Below are positions 34,538-43,115 of a stretch of DNA of 58,659 nt, piece by piece. The position numbers and the translations under genes are program-made. The stretch is from Cryobacterium flavum. Its GTDB lineage: Bacteria; Actinomycetota; Actinomycetes; Actinomycetales; Microbacteriaceae. The notes beneath the pieces are model-generated. The model did no database searches and was not told where the DNA came from. It saw only the letters and a list, made by a program, of their open reading frames with translations. The stretch lies in NCBI RefSeq assembly GCF_900103805.1, contig NZ_FNIB01000018.1, forward strand, positions 1 to 58,659, in the 5' to 3' direction. Each line of letters opens with the position of its first letter. Position 1 is the stretch's first letter.

Positions 34538-35665
34538 CTAGTCATCCGTCGCCGGACTTTCGAGGCGGGAGAGGAGGGCTGCGAGCGCCCGGGCGATATC
34601 CATCGCGATGGATATCGCGGCGCCCATCGACGTCGCCGGAGTGGAGTCCTTTCTGTCGTCAAGCTCGGCCATGAGGGACGCAAGCGCATCCGCGGCGGCG
34701 GAGTGCGCCGTCAGATCCGTATTTCCCGAATCCCAATCACGCAGCGCCGCAGCCATCGCGTCAAGGGCCAGGCTCACCGACGGGCGCAAGTCCTCTCTCA
34801 GTTCCACCTTGATCGGGGTGCCCCACACTGCCCCGGCCAATACCTCCGTGAGATCCCTCACGTGAAAGGCGATGGTTTCGAGCGCGGCCAGGTCCTCGTA
34901 GTCGGCGCTCAGGTCTCGGTGGCGGTGGATTCGAGCCCGCGGATTGACTTTGCGGCTTTCGTCGGCCTGCTGCAGCGCAGTTCGCAGCCCGCTGGAAAGG
35001 TTGATGAGCGAGTCTTTGCGCGACGCCCAGCCGTCCCGCTCCGGTGGCCAGTGCTCGGCGAGGGCTTCGGCGACCTCGGATAGGTGATCGGCCAGCGCTG
35101 AGCGATAGTTCGAGAGCTTCTGGCCCACGCCATTGAGGTTTAGCGCGGGAAAGACCAACATGTTGACCAGGAGCCCGATGACGATGCCGAGGCTGATTTG
35201 CACGATGTAGCCAATGGAGTAGGAGTCCGCGTCGGGGCCGCCCACTATCAGCACGAATAAAACCGTCACCGGTATGTATTCGCGGTTGTTGCCGAACCAC
35301 CCTGTCGCGGCGATCAGCGCGCCAATGCCGACGGCGACCGAAATCGTCACCACGTTCGGCTGGCTGAGAACGAGCACAGCCGCGGCGAGCACGATTCCGA
35401 CTGCGAGACTGCCGAGGGTCTGCAGAGCATTCCGAACCGAACCCATGAGCGTGGGATACATGCTCACAAGGGCGCCGAGCGGTGCGTAGTAGGGGTAATT
35501 GTCGGCGACCCCGGGCAAGTGCGGAGCGATTGACCATGAAATGCCGACGGCTACTGCGGCTTTGCCGGCCTGCAACATGCGCGACCTGGTTATCTGCGAT
35601 TTCAGCTGCCACGCCGTGTGTGTAACTGATGCCAGCGTGGTGCCTGTCATTATAGTTCCATTCAA
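34538..35665 (-). CDS. FUSC-family membrane protein
   Basis: 375 residues. N-terminal half has about six membrane segments typical of FUSC/aromatic acid exporter proteins (YYAPLGALVSMYPTLMGSVR, ALQTLGSLAVGIVLAAAVLV, VNMLVFPALNLN); the C-terminal half is cytosolic and helical (about 185-370). Members export aromatic acids or sit in envelope stress systems. ATG 35665; a second ATG at 35650 is possible. Monocistronic, divergent from the ltrA remnant. Confidence 0.85.
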   Translation of the reverse strand: MNGTIMTGTTLASVTHTAWQLKSQITRSRMLQAGKAAVAVGISWSIAPHLPGVADNYPYYAPLGALVSMYPTLMGSVRNALQTLGSLAVGIVLAAAVLVLSQPNVVTISVAVGIGALIAATGWFGNNREYIPVTVLFVLIVGGPDADSYSIGYIVQISLGIVIGLLVNMLVFPALNLNGVGQKLSNYRSALADHLSEVAEALAEHWPPERDGWASRKDSLINLSSGLRTALQQADESRKVNPRARIHRHRDLSADYEDLAALETIAFHVRDLTEVLAGAVWGTPIKVELREDLRPSVSLALDAMAAALRDWDSGNTDLTAHSAAADALASLMAELDDRKDSTPATSMGAAISIAMDIARALAALLSRLESPATDD

Positions 35666-35842
35666 TCACGGTGCCCACCGGGCGTATGTTGCTTCGTTAC
35701 GGTACTGACCGAACCGGAGAATTTCCCGGCAATGCACTCCGTTCGAGTTGCCCGGTCATCGTTGTAGGTCGGTTGACAACAAATATCTGCGAATTCTCGA
35801 ACCGCACCGCTCAGCTCGCCCCCAGCACGGGAGAATGAGCCC

Positions 35843-36739
35843 GTGACCGCACCGAAAGAAACGGCCCCGCAGCTTTCGGCATCCGTCGGAACCTCCTACG
35901 GCCCGACGATTCAGAGTGCGCACTCTGTCGCCTACATCGAGATTTTCTTCGACCTCATCTCCATCCTCGCGCTGACCCAGCTCTCCCGGCATCTCTTTGA
36001 CAACCAGTCGTTGATCGGTTGCCCTTGAATCCGCCGTGCTCGAGCTCGCTTCTGGTGGATTTGGATCTACACGACCTGGGCGACCAACTGGCTCGACCCG
36101 GTGCGATTGCCCGTACGCGGCGCGATCATCGGCCTCGTGATGAGTCCGTCCATCTACGAGTCGTTCGGTGACCGGGGCGCTGGTCTTAACCGTCTCCTAT
36201 GTCACCTTGCAGCTCGAACGCACCGGGTTCGTGTTGCTGGCGGTCGCCCGGCACGACAGGGCGCTGCATCACACCGACCTGCGGATATTCGTCTGGATCC
36301 CGGTCGCCGGGAACTTATGGAGTATCGGCGCCCTTCGTTCGCTCGAATGGCGACTACCGCTCTGGGGCATCGCCCTGGCCACCGAATACCTCTCCGCCAG
36401 CCTAAGTGTCCGCGCGCCCGGTCTGGGAAAATCCACCGCAGACGACTGGGACATCTCCGGCGCCCACATCGCCGAGCGGAGCGTCCTATGAGTAATCCTC
36501 GCCCTCGGGGAGTCCTTCCTCTTCACCGGTTTCGCATTCATCGACCAGGACATATGACGTGACGGCGTCCTCGGCCTGCTCGTCGCCTTCGTCACCGCCG
36601 TCACCATGAGGTGGCTGTACTTGGATCACGGCGAGCGCGTCGGGAGCAGGGCCATCGCGTCGGTATCGAAGCCCGGCTGACTCGCCCGACTCGCCTATAC
36701 GTATGTGTACGCGATCATCATCGCGGGGATTGTGCTGAG
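35843..36739 (+). pseudogene. LtrA (low temperature requirement A)-like protein, multiply broken
   Basis: Pieces of one LtrA-type protein occur in order: YIEIFFDLISILALTQLSRH (35930), IWIYTTWATNWLDPVRLP (36060), ALVLTVSYVTLQLERTGFVL (36175), EWRLPLWGIALATEYLSAS (36350), GKSTADDWDISGAHIAERS (36428), ILALGESFLFTGFAFIDQD (36493) and LARLAYTYVYAIIIAGIVL (36680). They need at least two frame changes and cross several stops (near 36026, 36489, 36555, 36678). Decayed. Confidence 0.85.
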
Positions 36740-36740
36740 C

Positions 36741-37024
36741 TCCGCAGCCGACAAGAAAAGGGTGAAGCATAGGAACCGCACTCGCGAGAGCAGTCCAGCC
36801 CACCCGCGCGTCCATCTGGCTTTGTCGAGCCCCGGGTTTGGTGAAGGCTCGGTTAGACCCGTCCATGCCGGTCCAATCCGCGAGACGATCGCAAGTATCA
36901 GGAAAAGCTACGACCTCCTCGACGTCATGCAGCCCTCAGACAACGAAGAGCGTCAGTGGATCATTCACGCCGAAACCGTTCCGGAGCTCCGCCACGCCCC
37001 GAAACGGCTACTCGATCCGCAGTC
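36741..37024. other. Unassigned stretch
   Basis: A + frame reads SIRKSYDLLDVMQPSDNEER and QWIIHAETVPELRHAPKRLL, which has protein-like composition but no family I recognise. It may be a relic. Confidence 0.35.
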
Positions 37025-37168
37025 TCAAGTGAAGACACTCACGCCACCTGGACCAACCAACAGTCCCACGACGATGAGCACAATACCCCAGAGAATCTGG
37101 CGTCGAAATAGCGCGACAATGCCTGCAATAACGAGGACTACCGCAATGATCCAGAGAATTGTTGCCAT
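37025..37168 (-). CDS. GPGG-motif small membrane protein
   Basis: 47 residues from ATG 37168: two hydrophobic segments (ILWIIAVVLVIAGIVALF and ILWGIVLIVVGLLV) with RRQ between and the ending GPGGVSVFT. This is the GPGG-motif small membrane protein family of actinobacteria, function unknown. Too short for most gene callers. Confidence 0.8.
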   Translation of the reverse strand: MATILWIIAVVLVIAGIVALFRRQILWGIVLIVVGLLVGPGGVSVFT

Positions 37169-37349
37169 GGTGCTGCTCCATTTCATTCAGCGCCGACGGG
37201 CCGTACGCCCACAGCGGTTTTCGATCTGTTAAAGCGAACGTACCCCCGCTCGATCTCTGACCACTGTGTTTTTCCAGAATGTCGTGGAGGTGAGACTCTG
37301 TCATCATCTGTTCGCGGCCATGCGAAACGACCAAGAGAACCCAGGCACG

Positions 37350-37399
37350 GTCACGTCCCGCTGAGTGGTGGAGTTTCTTAACATCGTGCGGGACGTGAC
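37350..37399. repeat. Palindrome made of two IS256-type ends
   Basis: GTCACGTCCCGC (37350-37361) and GCGGGACGTGAC (37388-37399) face each other across 26 bases. The left side through 37380 is the reverse complement of the IS end at 2748-2776. It looks like a solo or joined pair of element ends next to the resolvase gene. Confidence 0.65.
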
Positions 37400-37406
37400 C
37401 TAACGG

Positions 37407-38066
37407 CTAGCGCTTGGTGGCGTCGTCACGTCCCAGAGTCTCGTCAGCAGGTTGATCTGGCAGTAACCCGAGGACGCGCGCCCGGCGGTAGAAGGTCGCT
37501 CCGGACATTCTAAGATCGAGCGCGACCTGCGCCGCTGTCTCTCCACCGTTTATGAGCCGGTGGGCGTTTCGGATTTCACTGTCGGTAATGAGTCTCGGTC
37601 GCCCGCCCAGATTTTTTCCGGCGGCGCGGCGCTTGATGATCGAGTCGACTACGCGCTCTCGCTTGATTTCGTGATCCATTTGACCGGGCGCCGCCATGAT
37701 CGTGAACAGCATGGACCCCATCGGTGTCGCGGTGTCGACGTCGTCGCCGCCCAGGTTGAGCACCCTCAGGCCGGCACCGCGGGCGCGGAGCTCTTCGGCG
37801 AAAGCGAGCATGTTCTGCGTCGATCGCCCGAGCCGGTCCAGAGCCGTGATGACGAGAGTGTCGCCCGCCTCGAGGGCGTCAAGCGCGCGATCGAAGCAGG
37901 GCCGCGATGTGCGAGCTCCTGAGATCTCATGGTCGACGTAGACGTCATCACGCCGGACGCCAGCGGCGAGGATATCGACTTGCTGTCGGTCGGTGGATTG
38001 CTGACGCGTCGATACGCGCGCGTAGCCGATCAGTTGGCCCTGCCCCCCATTGAGTGGACACCTCAC
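37407..38066 (-). CDS. Serine recombinase (resolvase/invertase)
   Basis: 219 residues. Catalytic Ser in GYARVSTRQQSTDRQ, EISGARTSRPCFDRAL, then ALDRLGRSTQNMLAFAEELR, FTIMAAPGQMDHEIKRERV and a C-terminal helix-turn-helix (GGETAAQVALDLRMSGATFY). It may resolve cointegrates or invert DNA. The GTG at 38066 lies inside the left end of an IS3 element (TGAGTGGACACC on the + strand), so the first 10 or so residues (RCPLNGGQGQ) are element-derived and the native start is lost or further in. Confidence 0.85.
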   Translation of the reverse strand: MRCPLNGGQGQLIGYARVSTRQQSTDRQQVDILAAGVRRDDVYVDHEISGARTSRPCFDRALDALEAGDTLVITALDRLGRSTQNMLAFAEELRARGAGLRVLNLGGDDVDTATPMGSMLFTIMAAPGQMDHEIKRERVVDSIIKRRAAGKNLGGRPRLITDSEIRNAHRLINGGETAAQVALDLRMSGATFYRRARVLGLLPDQPADETLGRDDATKR

Positions 38067-38247
38067 AAGAGAGAATGTTCACATGGGAAAGACACGCAGG
38101 GAGTTCGCTCCTGGGTACAAAGACGAGGCCGTAAAGCTCGTGATCAACACCGGCAGGGCGATAGCGACCGTGGCCCGCGAACTCGGCATCAACGAGGCAT
38201 CGCCGGGCCGAAGGGTCAGCGCATTCAAGGCCCGTAACGACACCGCT
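38051..38247 (+). pseudogene. IS3-family left end and OrfA fragment
   Basis: The element end TGAGTGGACACC begins at 38051. ATG 38083 opens MGKTRREFAPGYKDEAVKLV and then INTGRAIATVARELGINEA, the helix-turn-helix of IS3 OrfA. Homology stops after AFKARND (about 38241). OrfB is absent; downstream DNA belongs to the aldehyde dehydrogenase upstream region. Confidence 0.85.
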
Positions 38248-38341
38248 GGTTTGATTCGCCTTGACAAATTCAGCGAACATGATTGGCTCGTAGTACGTGA
38301 CAATTTCCGGCACAGAGTTCGACCGTGAAAGGAGGTGGCTC

Positions 38342-39709
38342 GTGAGCCACCACGCCGTGATCAACCCCGCCACAGGTGAGACTATCAAGACGTACCCCCA
38401 GATTTCGAGTGATGAACTCGAGCAGGTCATCGCAACGGCGGATGAGGCTCACTACGGCTGGTCTCGGAACTCTTCCGTCGACGAGCGAGCCGCACTCCTG
38501 CGGAAGGTCGGTGAATTGCATGAGGAACGCCGCGATCAACTGGCGGCCGTAATCGTGCGCGAGATGGGCAAGCCCGTCGATCAAGCGCTCGGCGAGGTCG
38601 ACTATGCCGCCAACATTTACCGGTACTACGCCGACAACGCGCAGGAATTTCTGAAGGACGAACCAATCACCCTGCTCGGCGGAGAGGGTTCCGCGTTCAT
38701 GCGCTCCAGTTCTGTGGGTGTGCTCATTGGCGTCATGCCGTGGAATTTCCCGTATTACCAGGTTGCGCGCTTCGCTGCACCGAACCTCATGACGGGCAAC
38801 ACGATCATCCTCAAGCATGCGTCGCAGTGCCCGGAGTCGGCCGCGGCGATTGAGCAAATCTTTCACGACGCAGGCTTCCCGGTCGGCGCCTATACCAATG
38901 TGTACGCGGACAGCGAGCAGGTCGCCACGATCATCGCCGACCCGCGGGTACAGGGCGTCTCCCTCACCGGTTCGGAGGGCGCCGGCGCGGCCGTTGCCGA
39001 GGTCGCCGGTCGCCACCTCAAGAAGGTCGTGCTGGAGCTGGGCGGGTCAGACCCGTTCATTTTGCTGAGCACCGACGACATGGCCGCCGCAGTGGATGCC
39101 GCCGTCGCCGGTCGCCTCCGCAATGGCGGACAGGCCTGCGACGCCGCCAAACGATTCATCGTGATCGATGGACTTTACGATGAGTTCACGGAGAAGTTCA
39201 CCGCCGCTATCCTGGCGTGCTCTCCCAGCGATCCGACCGTCCCCGGGGCAGACTACGGACCCATTTCGTCCCTCGCCGCGGCGGAGCATCTCGAGGAGCA
39301 GGTCGAGCGCGCAGTCGCGCAGGGAGCGACCCTGGCGACCACGGGCAAACGGTCTGGCACCTTCTACCCATCGGCTGTGCTCACCGACGTCACGCGAGAC
39401 AACGACACCTACCACGAGGAGTTCTTCGGCCCCGTAGCGTTCGTCTACCGGGCAGCCTCAGAAAATGAAGCTGTCGCCCTCGCAAACGACACTCCCTTTG
39501 GGCTGGGCTCCTATCTGTTCACGACCGATCCCGAGCAGGCCCTTCGGGTCGCCGACCGCATCGAAGCTGGCATGGTCTTCGTCAACCTCGTCGATGCCGG
39601 CAGCGCAGAGCTACCGTTCGGCGGAGTGAAAAGAAGCGGCTTCGGGCGCGAACTCGGACGCTTCGGTGCCAGCGAGTTCGTGAACAAGAAACTCATTCGC
39701 ATCGGCTGA
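38342..39709 (+). CDS. NAD(P)-dependent aldehyde dehydrogenase, succinate-semialdehyde dehydrogenase-like
   Basis: 455 residues from GTG 38342, which has AAAGGAGG just upstream. ALDH motifs: MPWNFPYYQVARF, SLTGSEGAG (cofactor), catalytic Glu in VLELGGSDPFIL, catalytic Cys in NGGQACDAAKR, EEFFGPVAFVYRA and PFGGVKRSGFGRELG. Closest by eye to GabD-type enzymes oxidising succinate semialdehyde or other short aldehydes. No partner gene (for example a transaminase) is adjacent, so the pathway is unclear. The upstream flank is an IS3 relic. Confidence 0.88.
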   Translation: MSHHAVINPATGETIKTYPQISSDELEQVIATADEAHYGWSRNSSVDERAALLRKVGELHEERRDQLAAVIVREMGKPVDQALGEVDYAANIYRYYADNAQEFLKDEPITLLGGEGSAFMRSSSVGVLIGVMPWNFPYYQVARFAAPNLMTGNTIILKHASQCPESAAAIEQIFHDAGFPVGAYTNVYADSEQVATIIADPRVQGVSLTGSEGAGAAVAEVAGRHLKKVVLELGGSDPFILLSTDDMAAAVDAAVAGRLRNGGQACDAAKRFIVIDGLYDEFTEKFTAAILACSPSDPTVPGADYGPISSLAAAEHLEEQVERAVAQGATLATTGKRSGTFYPSAVLTDVTRDNDTYHEEFFGPVAFVYRAASENEAVALANDTPFGLGSYLFTTDPEQALRVADRIEAGMVFVNLVDAGSAELPFGGVKRSGFGRELGRFGASEFVNKKLIRIG

Positions 39710-39924
39710 CACATAGACGAAATCCTCAGCCGACGCGGTAAAGACCGTTCAGCTGCCGATAGTGCCGTGTGCCGACCCAAACGCGACCCTTCAGCTAGTG
39801 AGTCCGTACAATGCTGCCGTCTTCGTACTCGAAGAGAATCTCTCCACCTTCTGGGCCAAACTGCATATCTAGGCAACATTGATGCGTGAGCCGCGCGAGA
39901 TGGTGTCTGCTGTGTTCTGTGGTG
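39710..39924. other. Gap between ALDH and SDR copy 2
   Basis: A minus-strand tail MQFGPEGGEILFEYEDGSIV ends at 39795 and could be a relic of a small protein. Nothing else recognised. Confidence 0.3.
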
Positions 39925-40752
39925 CTAGATGCTGCGGTGGTCGCGGACCGCGAGTTCCAGGGATTCGAGGCCTGGTGCGAGGGCGGCATCCACGGCCATC
40001 GGGTCGGTGATGTTGAGTTGTTGCATCTCGCGACGACCTTCTGGTGCCGTGTTGATTTCGTGCTCGCCGGCCTCGAGGGCAGTTATCAGGTCGGTGATGA
40101 CGTCGTCGAGTGGTCGGCGTCCCCAACCGAGTTCGGCGCCGGCGGTCTGCGAGGTCATCATCGCGGTGTCGGTAGCGCCGGGGTACACGGTCGCAACATG
40201 TACGCCCGTTCCGGTCAACTCGCGGCGGAGTGACTCGCCGAACTGTGAAATACCCGATTTCGTTGCCGCATAGACCGAATAGAACGGCATCCCCACGAGC
40301 GCAATTCCGCTGGAAATGTTCAAAATGATGCTCCCGCTCTCCGTCGCGCTCTGTCGAAGCGCGGGAAGCAAGGTCTTGGTCAACAGAATCGGGGCGGTGA
40401 GGTTCAGATCGATCATCGAGTGGACGTCCGCATTGCTGGTCAATTCGAGCCGGCCCGCCCACACATTCCCGGCGTTATTGACGAGGAGGTCGACGGTGCT
40501 CCACGAAGCGACTGCGTGTGCGATTCGTTCAACAGCGCCGCTCTGAGTGAGGTCCTCGACGAGGATCTCGGTGGTTCCGCCTTCGGCGGCAACGAGACGT
40601 GCGGTTTCGGTCAATGTAGCGAGCTGGCGCCCAACTAAAAGGAGATGTCCTCCTCGTCGTCCGAATTCGAGCGCAAGTGCCCGACCAATGCCCTGCCCGG
40701 CGCCCGTGATGATTCCGCGTCGGTTGTTGAGATTCAGACTGTTCAGGTACAT
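39925..40752 (-). CDS. Short-chain dehydrogenase/reductase, copy 2
   Basis: 275 residues from ATG 40752, the same length as the copy at 22968-23795 and very similar throughout: TGAGQGIGRA, NNAGNVWAGRLELTS, LNISSGIALVGMPFYSVYAA and the end LELAVRDHRSI. The Ser, Tyr and Lys are all present. The frame stays open up to 40896, but the extra 48 residues come from the reverse of a kinase relic and a GNAT relic, so they are not part of the protein. No clear Shine-Dalgarno precedes 40752. Confidence 0.88.
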   Translation of the reverse strand: MYLNSLNLNNRRGIITGAGQGIGRALALEFGRRGGHLLLVGRQLATLTETARLVAAEGGTTEILVEDLTQSGAVERIAHAVASWSTVDLLVNNAGNVWAGRLELTSNADVHSMIDLNLTAPILLTKTLLPALRQSATESGSIILNISSGIALVGMPFYSVYAATKSGISQFGESLRRELTGTGVHVATVYPGATDTAMMTSQTAGAELGWGRRPLDDVITDLITALEAGEHEINTAPEGRREMQQLNITDPMAVDAALAPGLESLELAVRDHRSI

Positions 40753-40824
40753 CAGGCACGGTCGAAAGCGGTGGATTTCACGGCCGCCGACATGGCCGCC
40801 TGGAATCACGGATGGCAACCACTC
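40750..40824 (+). pseudogene. Relic of a P-loop kinase paralogue
   Basis: Encodes HQARSKAVDFTAADMAAWNH and GWQPL, matching HQTRSRAVDFTADEMAVWYH and GWQPL of the kinase at 1600-2079 (residues about 110-134). Only this part remains. Its first codon overlaps the SDR start codon on the other strand. Confidence 0.75.
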
Positions 40825-40954
40825 CGTAAGGAACGGGTATCGGCACGCGGCGCTGAAGTTCCGGATCCTGGCAGGCGGCGGTGATGACATTGACATCAGC
40901 CAGTGTCGGCGCCTGCAAAATCAGCCGATCGGTACTGAGTTTGAACTTGTCCAT
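40825..40954 (-). pseudogene. GNAT acetyltransferase, N-terminal fragment
   Basis: ATG 40954 opens LSTDRLILQAPTLADVNVIT and AACQDPELQRRVPIPVPY, the start of a RimJ/RimL-type GNAT. It ends at the kinase relic; the acetyl-CoA site is lost. Confidence 0.7.
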
Positions 40955-41050
40955 TTTCCACACTATCGGTTGACCATGCCGCCGATTTAGGAACCCGTTT
41001 GCGGTCTGTTCGACATCGCAGTACCTGAGGCGTCAGGCGCTGATGTCATC

Positions 41051-41578
41051 TCACTCGAGCGGGGTCGTCGTTCCCGACTCCCAATCCCGTCGCAAAATTG
41101 CGTAGCCGAAGGAGGCCATGGGGACGCGACCCGCAACCGGCCACCCGTCGCGGTAGCAAGCTTCCTGAATGAAGCCGGCACGTACGAAGGTCCTTCGCAT
41201 CGCGATGTTGTCGGAGCGGGTGTTTCCCTCGAATCGATTGACCTCGGGCATCGACGAGAAGACGTGAGTCGTCAGCGCGTTGAGGACCGGCGACCCGAGG
41301 CTGCGCCGGCGATATTTGGCTGCCAGACGCAGATCGAACAGCGGCGCTCCGTCGGTCAGGTCATCGAGAACCGCGTATCCGACGCGGCCCAGCGTGTCGA
41401 CGTTGATCCAGAAACCGGCGTGGTCCGGCCCCTCGAAGCGTCCCCCAGAAATTCGATCCTCGACCTCGCCAATAGTCAGTCTGCCGCCGCCGTGGAACGG
41501 AAAATCGTTTCCTGTCAGGAAGCGAATCAGCTCATCCCGGTCCCCCGGCAGATTCATGGGGACCAGGTCAATTTCCAT
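41051..41578 (-). CDS. GNAT-family N-acetyltransferase (RimJ/RimL-like)
   Basis: 175 residues. N-terminal MEIDLVPMNLPGDRDELIRF, then a strand pair GFWINVDTLGRVGYAVLDDL, the pyrophosphate-binding region KYRRRSLGSPVL and NTRSDNIAMRRTFVRAGFI near the end. Typical of GNATs that acetylate N-termini or small amines. Substrate unknown. ATG 41578. Close to but not overlapping another GNAT gene on the same strand. Confidence 0.85.
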   Translation of the reverse strand: MEIDLVPMNLPGDRDELIRFLTGNDFPFHGGGRLTIGEVEDRISGGRFEGPDHAGFWINVDTLGRVGYAVLDDLTDGAPLFDLRLAAKYRRRSLGSPVLNALTTHVFSSMPEVNRFEGNTRSDNIAMRRTFVRAGFIQEACYRDGWPVAGRVPMASFGYAILRRDWESGTTTPLE

Positions 41579-41674
41579 GGAACGAGCCTATCGGCTAGAC
41601 ATCAGGCGGCAGACGAAGCTCCTACGCACAGCGAGCGGTGCCTCGGAACAACGCCTTTAAGGCTTACTCACGAT

Positions 41675-42166
41675 CTACTGAAGCAGCTTCTCGAAAACGA
41701 TATTGACCGGGGTGAACCCCTCTGCCTCGAAGAATCCATGAGCGTGCGTGTTGAATTGCCAAGAATCAAGGCGGAGCGTCGTAACGGCCAATTCGCCAGC
41801 GAGTTTCACGGCAGCGTGCATGAGCTGTCGACCTACACCGGAGGATTGTTGCTCCAACTCGACAGCGATGTGGTGGATGTACAGGATTGAGGAAGCCACC
41901 TTGAACGGGTTGGCAGCACGAGTGGCGTGTTCGGCGAGGAGATAGCCGACCGCGACATGGGCATCCGTTTCTGCGAGGAGGATATGACTGCCATCTGAAA
42001 AGCGGGCGCGAAAGAAATCGTGCAATGCGTCGCCGGATGGTTCGACGAACAAGTCCGGTCGGCCAGCCGCATGCATCTTCTGAATACCGAGCTCCAGCAG
42101 TACCAAGGCGACCAAGTCATGCCCCGTTGCGGGCCGAACGGTCGTTGGCGCTCCGGAGCGGTTCAT
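41675..42166 (-). CDS. GNAT-family N-acetyltransferase
   Basis: 163 residues from ATG 42166. TVRPATGHDLVALVLLELGI, GYLLAEHATRAANPF, then the acetyl-CoA strand LYIHHIAVELEQQSSGVGRQ with LMHAAVKLAGELAV and a C-terminal DSWQFNTHAHGFFEAEGF. Complete GNAT fold. Substrate unknown. The same strand as the GNAT at 41051-41578, with a 96-base gap. Confidence 0.85.
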   Translation of the reverse strand: MNRSGAPTTVRPATGHDLVALVLLELGIQKMHAAGRPDLFVEPSGDALHDFFRARFSDGSHILLAETDAHVAVGYLLAEHATRAANPFKVASSILYIHHIAVELEQQSSGVGRQLMHAAVKLAGELAVTTLRLDSWQFNTHAHGFFEAEGFTPVNIVFEKLLQ

Positions 42167-42470
42167 GGCTACAACGATAGGCGGAGAACGTGATCCAGGC
42201 CGGTGAACAGTGCCGCACGGGCAGCTTCCAAAGCGCGCGCCGCAAATTGCAGGGAGGCGCGGCCAGCAATCTGAACGAGGTTTGCGGCCAACCCACCTGA
42301 AGCGACGGGTGGTCGTATGCGTGCGGCCCATCCGGGAGGGATTTCCGGCCAGATGGGGGCAAGCGATAGGCGCCGCACGCGGTGACGCCCACTACAGTTT
42401 CCATTCCAGACTTGCCATTACGCCAGCGTATCGAAGCCGCTGACCCGGACCCGCCCATAGGCTTCAGAGC
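42167..42470. other. Gap between GNAT and methyltransferase
   Basis: A minus frame 42169-42378 (69 residues, Ala-rich: LQFAARALEAARAALFTGLD) has coding-like composition but no family. Divergent promoters of the flanking genes probably lie here. Confidence 0.3.
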
Positions 42471-43115
42471 ATGATCGAGCCTGACGACACGAGCGCTGCC
42501 CGCGCGGCATACGACACCGTTGCGGTGGACTACGACGAACTGCTCCGAGACGAGCTGGCGGGCAAGCCCCATGATCGCGCCCAGCTCGCGGCCTTTGCTG
42601 AACTCGTCCAGGCCGACGGAAACGGGTCTGTTGCCGACATCGGGTGTGGCCCCGGTCGGATAACGGCGCATCTTCACGATCTCGGTCTTCAGGTGTTTGG
42701 GATTGACCTCTCGCCGGAAATGATCGCGGTCGCGCGACAGGCTCACCCCTCGCTTCAGTTCTTAGAGGGAACGATGGAAGCGCTCGATCTCGCCGACGAC
42801 ACTCTAGGCGGCATTGTTGCGTGGTACTCAATCATTCACACGCCGCCAGAACGACTGCCTCTGGTGTTCGCCGAATTTGCTCGCGTACTCGTCGCCGGCG
42901 GGTACCTGCTGCTCGCGTTCCAAGCCGGCGACGAGCCACGGCACCTAGCGCACGCTTATGGCCACGACATCGATCTCATGGCGTATCGGTTGCCGCCTGA
43001 TCGCATCGTCGACCTGTTGGCCGCGGCGGGACTGGCCGTGCAGAGTCAGCTCGTACGCGCACCGGACCAATCGGAGAAAACTCCCCAAGCCTTCCTCCTG
43101 GCACGCAAACGCTAA
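42471..43115 (+). CDS. Class I SAM-dependent methyltransferase
   Basis: 214 residues. SAM motifs: VADIGCGPGRITAHLH (motif I, about 53-68), GIDLSPEMIAVARQAH, GTMEALDLADDTLGGIVAWY and RVLVAGGYLLLAFQ. Methyltransf_11/25-type fold with no substrate-specific extension. ATG 42471. Its stop codon overlaps the end of the convergent epoxide hydrolase remnant. Substrate unknown. Confidence 0.88.
   Translation: MIEPDDTSAARAAYDTVAVDYDELLRDELAGKPHDRAQLAAFAELVQADGNGSVADIGCGPGRITAHLHDLGLQVFGIDLSPEMIAVARQAHPSLQFLEGTMEALDLADDTLGGIVAWYSIIHTPPERLPLVFAEFARVLVAGGYLLLAFQAGDEPRHLAHAYGHDIDLMAYRLPPDRIVDLLAAAGLAVQSQLVRAPDQSEKTPQAFLLARKR

Noticed and set aside
36486..36866. Acidic minus-strand frame
   Set aside because: Opposite the ltrA relic, with composition that follows from it.
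40753..40896. N-terminal extension of SDR copy 2
   Set aside because: The DNA is a kinase relic and a GNAT relic read backwards; copy 1 starts at the equivalent of 40752.
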